Shown here piece by piece: positions 1 to 49,881 of a DNA stretch of 64,000 nucleotides; position 1 is the stretch's first letter, and each line of letters starts with the position of its first letter. A program made the translations under genes and the position numbers. Under the pieces are notes generated by a model. It saw only the letters and a program-made list of their open reading frames with translations, made no database searches and was not told the origin of the DNA. The DNA is taken from contig JAJLRJ010000014.1 in the NCBI GenBank assembly GCA_024195265.1, positions 21,001,093 through 21,065,092 of the forward strand. Reading direction: 5' to 3'. Origin of the DNA: Dendrophyllia cribrosa (Eukaryota; Cnidaria; Anthozoa; Scleractinia; Dendrophylliidae).

Positions 1-899
1 GAACCAGTTGAATGTTATTTTTGTATTATATAGATGCTTATAAGTTGATTTAATGTAACATATAGTGAATCCAGTCTTTTGTGACGAGATTTTTGCATAA
101 TTAAAACTTCGAAATTTTGGCTGCCATGATTATGTCCCTTAGTGGGACACAAACATGGCCGCTCTATACATTTTTACTATTAAACTTACAGTGTCTAATA
201 TATATGTTGTGGTTCAAATTTTTCTTTGGTTTGAAAATTTTTAAACCAGTTTGATTTTTGTCTTCCTTTGTCTCAGATTATGGTAATGAATCTCAGACAA
301 AAAAAAATAAAAATTAAACTGGTTTGAAAATTTTCAAACCAAAGAAAAATTTGAACCACAACATATACATGTATACTTGTTCGCCTATAACTCTTGAACA
401 AAATGCTTTGGCATTTCAAAATTTGGCCCAGATGTGAAGTTTAAAACTCTCTACAATTCCATAATCACTTTGGAATTGAAATCTGTTTTTAATGCTTCTG
501 AATTTTGATATGACGTAAGTATAAAAACCAAGAATAATTATATCAGCGCTGGAAGAGCTGGAGAGCTGGTCTAAAGAAAGGGGAAATGATATCACCTGCA
601 ATGATGATCCCTCCCCCCACCCCCTCAAGCTCTCAACAATTTATGATAGGCTTTTGTGTCCGACTATGAATATGAGATTGAGTCAAGTACATTGTACATG
701 TATGACTTTTCAAATCAAGTTAGCATGATCAGAAAAGTTTGTACAGTGTATGATCTTCAGACAATAATTATTTGGATAATTTTAAAAAATCTTTACAGAT
801 CTTAACATGATTGGACTAAAATTCTTTAATACTATCGTAGCTCATGTGATCTGATCAAACTCTGGCTATAAAACAAAGTAAAATGACTTGTATGGTTAC
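1..899. other. Left edge, ZW10 intron; palindromic repeat only
   Basis: This stretch lies downstream of the last visible ZW10 exon and is presumably intron, since ZW10 should continue beyond the window. Apart from the palindromic element at 203-366 I see no coding exon on either strand. Short open frames around 416-628 and 883-1110 show no family resemblance. Confidence 0.5.
203..366. repeat. Palindromic foldback repeat, family A copy 1
   Basis: The arms are near-perfect reverse complements: 'GTGGTTCAAATTTTTC' on the left and its complement on the right. The centre contains 'AGATTATGGTAATGAATC'. Related palindromes sit at 32361-32495 and 60481-60639 with the same type of centre. This fits a MITE or foldback element; no transposase is present. 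Confidence 0.75.
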
Positions 900-3700
900 C
901 CTGAGTGCTGCAAATATCTTTCCTTCTTGGCCAGCCTTTGGTAAATTCCAGAGCAGTTCTTTCTATAAAGAGATTATAAAGAGACTAAAGTTGGCTAATT
1001 TATCAATAAGAAACTGTACTTCTCAATGCAGTTCGCCAGTCAAACTTATTATCGTCTTCAAATGTTGCAAAAATGTCACTCATTTTGCGCACATTGTACA
1101 GAGATGGTAAACACATCAGCCTATCTGTCAAACCAGTGTTTCACAAATAACTACACTGTAACTATACAAATGTTGCTGTATGATAATTTCTAGCTTAATT
1201 GTCACATTTGAGTGTTTATCCACAGACTCAAAAACTAGCAGCTCCTTTAGGGATGACCGGGGGGGAGGGGGAGGAGGGGGGTACTCTGACCACTTTTAGT
1301 GGTGATGTTGCACTGAGACTCTGAACCCCTTAAAACCTCACAATGTTCTGTTGCATTTTACAATTCTATCTTAGACTAAACAACAAAAATTCCTACCCTA
1401 TTCCAGACTAGAATGTAAGGCTCTTACCGTGTTTTGTACAAGTTTAGCTGCATTGTCATAAGCTGCTTTGTGGAGTTCAGCTGGAAAAGCATCCAATGCC
1501 TCGTGAATCTAGTTACAAATAAAATCATAAAAAAACTCTGTTAAAATTTTCTTCAGGTACAACAGGGCAGACACAAAATGGTCTTATAATTTTCAGATAT
1601 GGGAAAAAAAATAGAAGACATCAATGCAGAGGCTGTTGTAACAACTATACAGTAACACAGAACCTTCAGAAGGTACCAGATTCTTGTTTTGTGGACGTGG
1701 CTCAAATGGATTTTTACCTCTAAGATGTACCAATTCCGTCATATTTTTTCGGCTCAATACCCCAAAAGGTACCACGATGATTATAATGATGGCCATTTTC
1801 AATTTTAGTACTCTAAGAAGTACCAACCTACAAATTTAGACCCCAAAAGGTACCACGAACATACCCGTCATTTTTATGTCAAAGTCCCCCCCCCCCCCTC
1901 CAGTGGGGACATACATGTACATTTTGGAAAGAGTTGACAGTTCAAGCAATTGTCTTAGGATCTACATGTAACATCTCAAGATTACTTCACTTATCATTAT
2001 TCTGAAATACAACCAATCAAGTACACCTTATTAATGGAGCTACCTTATAAAGTTTTCCAAGAAGCTCGGCAATTGCATCAGTCTCTTTTAACTGTCTTAC
2101 AAGGTCACTGTGTTCGTGAGCTGCTGCATCAAGAGATCCTTCAACTGAATTCTAAAAGGTGAAAAATAAATAGTCTTAGAAGGTAATAACTGCACATAGC
2201 TACTAGGAGATATAAAGTTTCTCTTCTCGTGTTCAACTTGAGTTGAGCACGAGAAGATAATTTCGCATCTCCAAGTAATTGTATTATTTTGTTTATTATA
2301 TAAACGATACTAATTATGAAGTTTTACAGTGGTTACCAATAACACAGGACCCACCGCCTTCAAATAAAGTTAAGTTTTAGTGGACATCAATCAAGAAAAG
2401 CTGTTACAATTATTTTGGATTCTGACAGGATTTCAAGCAAACAGAATAATCTATTGTGGAGGTACGGTGGTCAAGTGGTTAGAACGTCGGACTTTTAACC
2501 TGAAGGTCGGTGGTTCGAGCATGGTCTTCGAAACTTTTCTCCATGTTCTCTCCCTCCACCCAAGTGTATCTAAATCTAAATTGAATGTTGCGCAAAGCTC
2601 CCACATGGGATATATATATGTGCACAGGGAAACTGTCAGCGGTCATTCAATTATAGTAATGGCTTTTACAGATTAAATCGTTAATGTCTTGGTCTCGCAT
2701 AAGGGAGGACTTAAAGCAGTCAACAGATGGTCCAAGCCTTCTGAATGTGAGGGGGCAGATGGTTCCACTCTGTAACAACTCTCGAGTGCTAGTGTTACTC
2801 TGTAACAACTCTTGAGTGTTGACCTTGGGATTGTCTAGTTACACGCCCACTCCTGACCAGAATCTGACTTTCAACGTCCACAAGGCCGTCGACAATCTTA
2901 TACATGAGGGATAGGCGGCTGACAGCCCTGTGCACTTCAAGGCTCTGCCATCTGAGATCGCATATCATAAATTTGTATAAATGGGTACCAGTGACATAAT
3001 GCTGGAGGCTTGTAAGGACTTACCTTTTTACCTACTGTAATCTATTTTAAAGTATTTAAAAGTGTATTTTTTTATTCTTTTTAATTTGTTTACACAACCC
3101 CACAAGCTTGTTAAGTACTTGAATTTTAAATTGTTTATAAGGTTCATTAATTAAAGAATGAACTCACTGACCTCTGCCATTGCTGGATTAGTTACTAATA
3201 GTGGGCAATTATTTCAATTAAAGAGTAGAGATTATTACAAAATCTTGCAAGATATACCCAGGTGTGTCCCACTAACCTTCAATCTGCCAGAGACATTTTG
3301 TATTTCAGTAAAAAGATTATTGACTTTCCAGTTCATTTCAAAGGTCGAATTACTGAAATCTATAAATTCATCATATGTGTATTCCTTGTAAATTGCTTGA
3401 AGGACCTCTGCCTATATGAATATTATAATAACATAAACGATGTTAGAAACAATCAAGCTTTTGAAGAAACATTAATTTTGATACATTAACATTAAGCTTA
3501 TTACATGTACATTGACTCAGCCTTCATAAGATTTATCCTTATAAAACAGAAAAAAAACCTGCCTTCACTTCTTCTGCCTTCTGCAATGTTTTCTTTACAC
3601 ATGAATTTATGTCTTCTTTTTCTAAACGACCAGATTTGAGAAGTACATCGGTTACCAAACTTGCGCTAGGCTTTTTCTCCATGACCAAACTATCCGCCAT
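900..3700 (-). CDS. ZW10: ZW10 kinetochore/tethering protein, 5' part (five exons, partial)
   Basis: ZW10 is a subunit of the RZZ complex, which recruits dynein and the spindle checkpoint at kinetochores, and of the NRZ tether for Golgi-to-ER vesicles. Minus-strand exons read 3700-3559, 3407-3277, 2151-2044, 1508-1428 and 962-900. They join in frame to 175 codons. Residues 14-30 include 'TDVLLKSGRLEKED', matching the conserved ZW10 N-terminus (human 'SGRLEKED'). Exon 3 has 'HSDLVRQLKETD', which aligns without gaps to human 'FTDLKQQLERD'. Exon 2 (residues 47-91) is divergent but has the expected length and position. Exon 1 ends and exon 2 begins with the same GCAG, so a GT-AG and a GC-AG reading give identical mRNA. 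The start is the ATG at 3700; a second ATG six codons later ('MEKKPSAS') is closer to the human start. The C-terminal three quarters lies off the left edge. Exon 5 is the least certain. Confidence 0.86.
1235..1920. repeat. Diverged G/C-terminated repeat, family B copy 1
   Basis: The block runs from a G-rich stretch near 1256-1280 to a C-rich stretch near 1886-1900, and contains ZW10 exon 4 in the middle. At least 1660-1900 is a copy of a dispersed repeat recognisable by 'GGCTCAATACCC' and 'AAGTACCAACCTACAAATTT'. Other copies are at 17555-17800 and 44725-44945 (same strand) and 58926-59232 (opposite strand). The boundaries are approximate. Confidence 0.5.
2457..2700 (+). repeat. tRNA-derived SINE-like element
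   Basis: The head resembles a tRNA with an internal pol III promoter: an A-box-like 'TGGTCAAGTGG' near 2468 and a B-box-like 'GGTTCGAGCAT' near 2512. The tail is unrelated to a tRNA 3' half. This suggests a SINE inside ZW10 intron 2. The end is not defined; related low-complexity sequence may extend to about 2960. Confidence 0.6.
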
Positions 3701-3702
3701 TA

Positions 3703-5388
3703 GGGACTTTAAGCACCGGGAACCGGAACGGCAACGGCGACGTCGAAACCGAGAAAAGACTGGGCAGAGAACGCGGTCTTGGCGCGAAGTTACAAATAAA
3801 CCAGCTACAGAACCGCAACGTTTGCCAAATGTGCAGCTCGGTAGAGGCGGCTCTTTTCCGAAATGTGCTCGCTAAATGAGGTTAGGGAAATGCTTCTCAT
3901 AAGCCGTGTCAAGAAAATAATCAACGACGGGCAGTATATGCTCTTGTACGATTTGAACACGTCCAATAAACTTGACCTGCCGTACGATCGGATTCTTACG
4001 ACTGTTTTGACTTCGATGTTCTTGAGGACGATTCGTACGGAGTCCAAAACTTTCGTCAATTTTCGATGTTATTCTTCACTTTTGTTGATCCACAATATTA
4101 AATGCTCGTTTAGTTTTACGAAGCGCTTCTGGTAAGCGATGTTGATTTGGCTCAGACTAATTTGCGAGCGAGCGACTCATTTCGTGACACTTTTAAAACC
4201 CCAAAGAATACTCCCGTACGGCCAACTTCGATTTGCGACCATTTGCTATTCGTACGGGAGTCCGAAAACTTTCGACAATTTTCGATGTTATTCTTCACTT
4301 TTGTTGATTCACAATGAAGATCATCTTTTGCCGTACGTGAGTGATTCTTTTCGATTCTTTTTATTATTATATGTTTCATTATCAATAATTTGAGTGTCTG
4401 AGACATCTAACAAGTCAAATGTCAAAAAAGTAATTCAAATTGTTATAATATATCTGGACATACATACCAGTTCTTCTCTGTTAACTAAACAACTTGTGAG
4501 CAAGGAAAGGTAGTCTCAATGGAAGAAGCGTTGGAAACAAAAATCCTAATTACAAGATTCCCGTATGAATAACAATAACAAGTTTATAGCGTACGGGAGT
4601 ACATGGCGATGTCACATAAACGAGATTCCTTCGCGTAGCTGAATAAACATCGCTCACAAGAAACGCTTCGTGAATATAAACAAACGTACAATATTATGGA
4701 TCGGCAAAAGTGAAGAATAACATCGAAAATTTTCGAAAGTTTTGGACTTCCGTACGAATAGCAAATCGAAGTTGGCTGTACGGGAGTATTCTTTGGGGTT
4801 TTAAAAGTGTCACGAAATGAGTCGCTCGCTCGCAAATTAGTCTGAGCCAAATCAACATCGCTTACCAGAAGCGCTTCGTAAAACTAAACGAACATTTAAT
4901 ATTGTGGACCACCAAAAGTGAAGAATAACCTCGAAAATTGTCGAAAGCTTTGGACTCCCGTACGAATAGCAAATTGAAGTCCGCGTACGGGTGCCGTACG
5001 AATAGCCACAGCGTTAATTTTAATAAATTTGAGCAAAGAAACGTAGTTCTAAGTTTACAAGTTGTAGTGAATTACCACCTCTTTCTCAAAGAGCGTACAG
5101 AAGCACCAAATTGACCTAAATGAAGCAATAAATATCGTTTCCTATTTCTGTATAGTCTTCTTAAACAACATTAAGTGTATTATATCAAAAAAGACTGGAT
5201 AAAACCAAAGAAAAATGAGGAATATTTATTCACGTTTTCACACGACGGCAAACCTTGCTATCTGACGTCGGGCCCGGAAAGAGAACGTCTAGATATTTCC
5301 CGCCAAACATGCGCAATGCGTCATTTGGGTTTTCCCTGACAGTTTTCGCGTCGCCGTTGCCGTTCCGGTTCCCGGTGCTTAAAGTCCC
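3703..5388. mobile_element. Foldback DNA element between ZW10 and EZH, TA target duplication
   Basis: The ends are inverted repeats of about 45 bp starting 'GGGACTTTAAGCACCGGGAA', directly flanked by TA on both sides (3701-3702 and 5389-5390). The interior is itself a large inverted duplication: roughly 4010-4330 is mirrored in 4680-4990. Each arm carries repeats of a module containing 'CGTACGGGAGTCC' and 'ATGTTATTCTTCAC'. No transposase frame is visible, so it is nonautonomous. The left end lies 2 bp upstream of the ZW10 ATG, so any ZW10 5' leader would have to come from this element unless a downstream ATG is used. The superfamily is not determined. Confidence 0.85.
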
Positions 5389-5390
5389 TA

Positions 5391-5587
5391 TTATTGAGCT
5401 TCGCGCCAACTGTAAATTTCAATGAATAAGTACGTCATGTAAGACCGGTTTATACTTCCGAGGATGCCTTCGACTTTACCGAAGATTAACGAAAATTTCC
5501 CGACTGCGAATGTTCATCCCGCATTGTTCTGAAAACGTGTTTCCCGCGCCGTGAGCATTTTGAATGTTTTGAGTGGAGTCGTACAAA
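5391..5587. promoter_or_regulatory. Candidate bidirectional ZW10/EZH promoter, EZH side
   Basis: This is unique sequence between the foldback element and the EZH start codon. It is richer in G+C than its surroundings and has no obvious TATA box. If the element at 3703-5388 is removed, these 197 bp separate the two divergent start codons. The promoter role is inferred from layout only. Confidence 0.5.
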
Positions 5588-45372
<39,785 letters not shown>

Positions 45373-45534
45373 AGTTTATTCAGTTTGTATCACTGAACAC
45401 TGTTTTGTAATCAGTAAATCTCGTACACATGATTAACCACTTTATAACGAAAATGTCAAAGCGACGAAAACTAACTTACGTGTAATATTTTTCTCAATAT
45501 TTTTTGTTTGTATCAGCCGTACAAAATAAACGTG

Positions 45535-45540
45535 ATCTTT
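45535..45540 (+). other. Likely EZH polyadenylation signal
   Basis: AATAAA lies 163 bp after the EZH stop codon, followed by GT/T-rich text ('TGTCTTGTTTGTTTGTCTG'). It is the first canonical signal downstream of the stop. Confidence 0.6.
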
Positions 45541-46056
45541 TTTACATGAATGTCTTGTTTGTTTGTCTGTTGCGCTCTGTTTTATCAACGTAAACCGTTC
45601 GTTCTGTTTTAAAGGCGTTCGCGCAACCTAATCATGTGTTGTGTGTCCTGTGTAGTAGCCGGATTGAATTCAGCTTTCCTCTGTTTATCTGTTTCGACGC
45701 CACTTTATGCGGCTCCAAAGGCTATGGCTTTTGAGCCGTTTTGGTCTGAAAACGGGTATAGATTTTGATCATTATGGTCTGAAATCGGGTATGGTTTTCA
45801 AGGGAACCATGAGAGCGTATAAATGTATTTGTCTTGTCAACTCCAAATGAATAAGAGAGAAAGAGAAATAACCGAAATATATCATTCGAGCTGAATTTTA
45901 ACAAATCTTTTGTTGGCGTTTAGGTCTGAAAACGGGAATGGATTTTAGAGGCCGGGTCTAAAAATGGATGTGGAAAATGGCATGTTTTGGTCTGAAATAA
46001 GGTCAAGATTTGGAGAACCGGGCGTCATACCCCACCAAGAATTCCGAGGAGTCCCC

Positions 46057-46058
<2 letters not shown>

Positions 46059-46089
<31 letters not shown>
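46059..46089 (+). repeat. Poly-G tract of 31 bases
   Basis: An uninterrupted G run between EZH and NGLY1. Its length equals the C runs at 18505-18535 and 42984-43014. Confidence 0.95.
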
Positions 46090-46090
<1 letters not shown>

Positions 46091-46338
46091 GCGAAGGATA
46101 AGTCGCACGCGAAGGAAAAATATTGCGACTGCTGACGGAGGGGGATAGGCTCGGAGGGTTACCTCTCCCCAGTCTCCCCTCGTTTCCTCTCTCGTTCACG
46201 CGCAGTTTAGCTGCTTCCCACCATCTTAACGCCTGGAATAGGCTGGCCCATCCTGAGAATGATAACGAGCTACTACGGTCTACCAGAAAAATGGCACACA
46301 CGTTCTTTATTCACAGAGTATTACCATATTTTCTCCAA

Positions 46339-47362
46339 GAGGGGGTATTGGGGCCTATTAGAAACCAAAAAACCGCTACAATTTCCGTGAAAATCGAAAA
46401 ACCGCAATAAGAATCGCTCAAAACCGAAAAACCGCTGAACATAATGATCAAATTTACAAACCCCACCTGTGTCGTTAAAGATGATTGAGAACCACGTGAT
46501 TTAGAACATTGATTTGAATAAAGGATTAGGAACATTGATTGACATTTAAGCTTTTGTACTTTAGGTCATATTTCAGTCAGTAAATCATCAATTTCAGAAG
46601 AACAGTCCCATTTTATTTTGCTAACCCGTATCAAGTCTGTTAAGCTAACCTGTAGCCAACCGCTCGCCACAGAAGTAGGTAGATTATGATTGTGAAATTA
46701 TACTTTGAGCTATTTTGGAGTAAGATAATTGTATGAGAATTCAGTCATACATAGTTACAAAACGATTTTGTATTACCTTGTTTTTAGATCGAATAATTGC
46801 AATATCAACTTTAATAAACAAAATATACGATTTGTGGTGGATGTTCAACGGCAGCACTTTTCTAAGGGGAACACCACCCCTGATCCTTGATACCACAGCG
46901 AAATAAAGCTACAGTCGACCCTGTACACTATATCGACAGCCCTGTATTAAGCTGCCACCCTCTATTTATAGTGATTTCTATAAGCTCATATTTCTTCTTT
47001 CATTTTAAAGCTATTGTAATTGAATTAGGCAGGACTTCTACTGCCATTTGTAGGCCACCTACACCAACAACGTCACCTGAATGGCGCATCACGTAAACCA
47101 GGAAGCGAAAACCCAAAACCGAAAAACCGCTTTTCTTATTCATAAAGATCGAATACCGAATGTTTAAAAAGGGAAAAACCAAAAATCGCAATGGATACAA
47201 AAACCGAAAAACCGGACATTTGAGTGCAAAAACCGAAAAACCGATCTCAAAAATCGCAATGGATACAAAAACCGAAAAACCGGACATTTGAGTGCAAAAA
47301 CCGAAAAACCGATCTAAAAAATGACCAAAACCTTAAACCGAAAACCCCAATGCCCCCTCCTC
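46339..47362. mobile_element. Inverted-repeat element rich in 'AAAAACCGAAAAACCG'
   Basis: The left end 'GGGGGTATTGGGG' is mirrored by 'CCCCAATGCCCCC' at the right. Clusters of 'ACCGAAAAACCG' lie at both inner ends (46365-46440 and 47105-47340). There is no intact gene. It fills much of the EZH-NGLY1 interval. Confidence 0.65.
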
Positions 47363-48123
47363 CAAAATGACACTAGTTAGGTTTTGAAAACTTAAAAGAT
47401 CGATGTACGTACTTCCAAGAAAATAATCGACCATTACCTTGGCTTAGTCTCCTGTGCAGCCGTCAGTTATTTGCGCTCTGCGAGCTCTCTTATTTCTCAG
47501 GGAGAGTCGAGCGAGGGAAACACGCGAGCGCGCGAAAATCGCGTATCGCGCATGGGCTACGCCTTCCGAGTTCTCCCGGAAAATATTTAAGAGCCTTCTT
47601 GTTGAAGGGAATTCGCAAACACCGCAAACAAACATTACCATTATAAATTATTGTTTCCAGCCTTTCAGCCAGCGGGTAGAAACAATAAGGTAGATCCCGT
47701 GGACGGAACATGAGTTCTGTTATTTTTATTTATCATGTGCAAACATGTCATTACTTTTACAAAAAATTACATGTATGATGTAAAGTTTGCGAAGGGCCTG
47801 GGTCGAGGAAGCAGCCGGGCCAGCGATATCGCAGTGGCCTAACAAAAGTATTACTTCAAATAAGCATCACGAAAAGACTTCAAATTTATTTTAAAAGTTT
47901 GTACACCGAAAGTACCTGTGTTTGTAAGAGGTTGTGGACGTTTTTACAATTATTTACAGCTGTTAGATTTGTTCCTTTCCTTTGGATCTTATTTTTCCTG
48001 TAAGTTTTGTTTTGTTTTATAATCGATCGTCTGTCAAAACGAAGCACAATCTTCAAGTTATTATTTTGCTTCGTCATACTTCGATTTATTTGATGTGTTT
48101 CTGGTGTTGCTAGATCTTGAGTG
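47363..48123. promoter_or_regulatory. NGLY1 upstream region
   Basis: This is unique-looking sequence between the last repeat and the NGLY1 ATG, with a GC-rich patch at 47500-47570. It presumably contains the NGLY1 promoter and leader. I found no sequence resembling a PUB domain here. The regulatory role is inferred from position. Confidence 0.4.
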
Positions 48124-49881
48124 ATGGCTTCAGGATTACTGGATCACTACCGACTTCAGGTATGTTTAAACTACAGATTACAAGTATTACTGGCTCGGCA
48201 GCCGTCAGGCAAGCTGAAACGATTTTAAAACTTCACTGCATGAGCAAGATTATTTTTAACACATTAAGCTTATAAATTGAAGAAACTGAAAAACCTTGAT
48301 CGTATAAGTTTTTATTGTACTTTATCTTCTTAGTTAAGTAGTTCTATAGTTAATGTACTCTAGTGTAAATTCACACGACTCCTATGAAGATCGTGTAAAT
48401 TTGATATGATTTCGTGTATAAATAATATTATAACTTAAAGATTGATGATGTGATGATGATGATGATGATGAAACAGGAAATACTTTGGCTTAACTGCAGA
48501 ATACCCTGCCACATCAACTGTTTTCTATGTAGGTGCCTACGCAGTACGCAGAAACTGATTAATATTCTGTTTCTTCACATCAAATATGTAAATATAAATA
48601 TGTAATATTCCTCGTTCTTTTATCCATGAGCTGCTGACTGTGTACTGCATACCGCATAGGCAATACACTTGAATTATTTAACGACTGCGTGCCATGTAGG
48701 CAAGAAAAAATATTGCCCTGTCCTCTTGGATTATTTAACGACTGCATAACACGTACCGCGTAGGCAAGAAAAAATACTGCCCTGTCCTCTTGGATTATTT
48801 AACGACTGCGTACCGCGTAGGCAAGAAAATATGTTGTCTTGTCATGTCTTCATACTGCCACTGCGTACCGACTTTTTTTCCTGAGGCACACAAAATGGCA
48901 GGGTAATCTGCAGTTCCAATACTAATTTGAGGCTTGTAAGCTTACTTTCTAGTAAGCAAATAACAATATGTTCAAGGGCAGTGTGAACTATTTTTAGTAT
49001 AACTCTGAAAATCCAAAAAAACATATGAGGGGTGGGGGGATTTGGGATAAAAAGTGATTGGGGGGGTGGGGGTTGAATGAAGCCAAAATTTAATACCCAA
49101 AAAATTGCTTGTTTAAAAAAATAATCTAATTTAATTTGACAGTATGTTTGAAAACCAAGTGATGTTAGTAATTAGTTCAATCTTATCATGCAGAATGAAA
49201 TGGAATTTTTAGCAAGACTGAAATCTTTGGATGTTGGTGTGCATCTTTATGAAAACCTGCGATTACAAGAGAAAGCTCTGAGCGTGGTTCCAGTGGCTGA
49301 ATTGAAGGAAAAAGCAAGGAAAGCATGTGAAAAAAGTAGAGAAGGTGGACGGGATGGAGTGGATGAAAGGGACTGTTTGTTATTAGAGATTCTTGCATGG
49401 TTTGGTATGTACAAATAATAATATTATTTTATGTTTATTACAGTTTATCCCTTTGTATAAAACCAGAAAAGTGGTAACTATAAGAAGATGCGTGGCCATT
49501 TAAAAGAGATCTCAAATATAGAACTTGTTTTATTGATTGAATTTAAAGAAATTTGCTCATGGACAAGTGGTCAGTTAACTTAAGGTCGTGGAACTCGTGG
49601 TATACATATCGTATAAATAATAAGGGTGTTTAGTCAGTTATTAAGTAAAGCTAAAATGTCAGCTAATGTCTACCTCACAAACTGTATTTCAGCATCATTT
49701 TTTCATTGGATGGACAAACCAGTTTGCACAGATTGTGGTACTAAGACAGAATCTAACGGACAAGTGGCACCAACAGATGAAGAGAGACGATGGCAAGTGG
49801 GAAGAGTGGAAGCCTACAAATGTCCAAACTGTGGGAAAGATGAGAGATTCCCAAGATACAATCACCCTGAAAAACTGCTAG
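48124..49881 (+). CDS. NGLY1: NGLY1 exons 1-3: short N-terminus and zinc-binding region
   Basis: Exon 1 encodes '[12 protein letters not shown]' only. Exon 2 has '[19 protein letters not shown]', matching human 'VLVYENPALQEKALACIPV', and ends 'LLLEILAWF'. Exon 3 has the zinc-binding pairs 'CTDC' (94, 97) and 'CPNC' (126, 129) and '[12 protein letters not shown]', near identical to human. The start is the only ATG before a good donor, but an upstream exon cannot be excluded. Confidence 0.92.

Noticed and set aside
2457..2530. A functional tRNA gene
   Set aside because: The A and B boxes are present, but the acceptor stem and 3' half do not fold as a tRNA; a SINE head fits better.
3158..3489. 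Plus-strand frames of about 75 codons
   Set aside because: They overlap ZW10 exon 2 on the opposite strand, which is supported by phase, length and splice sites.
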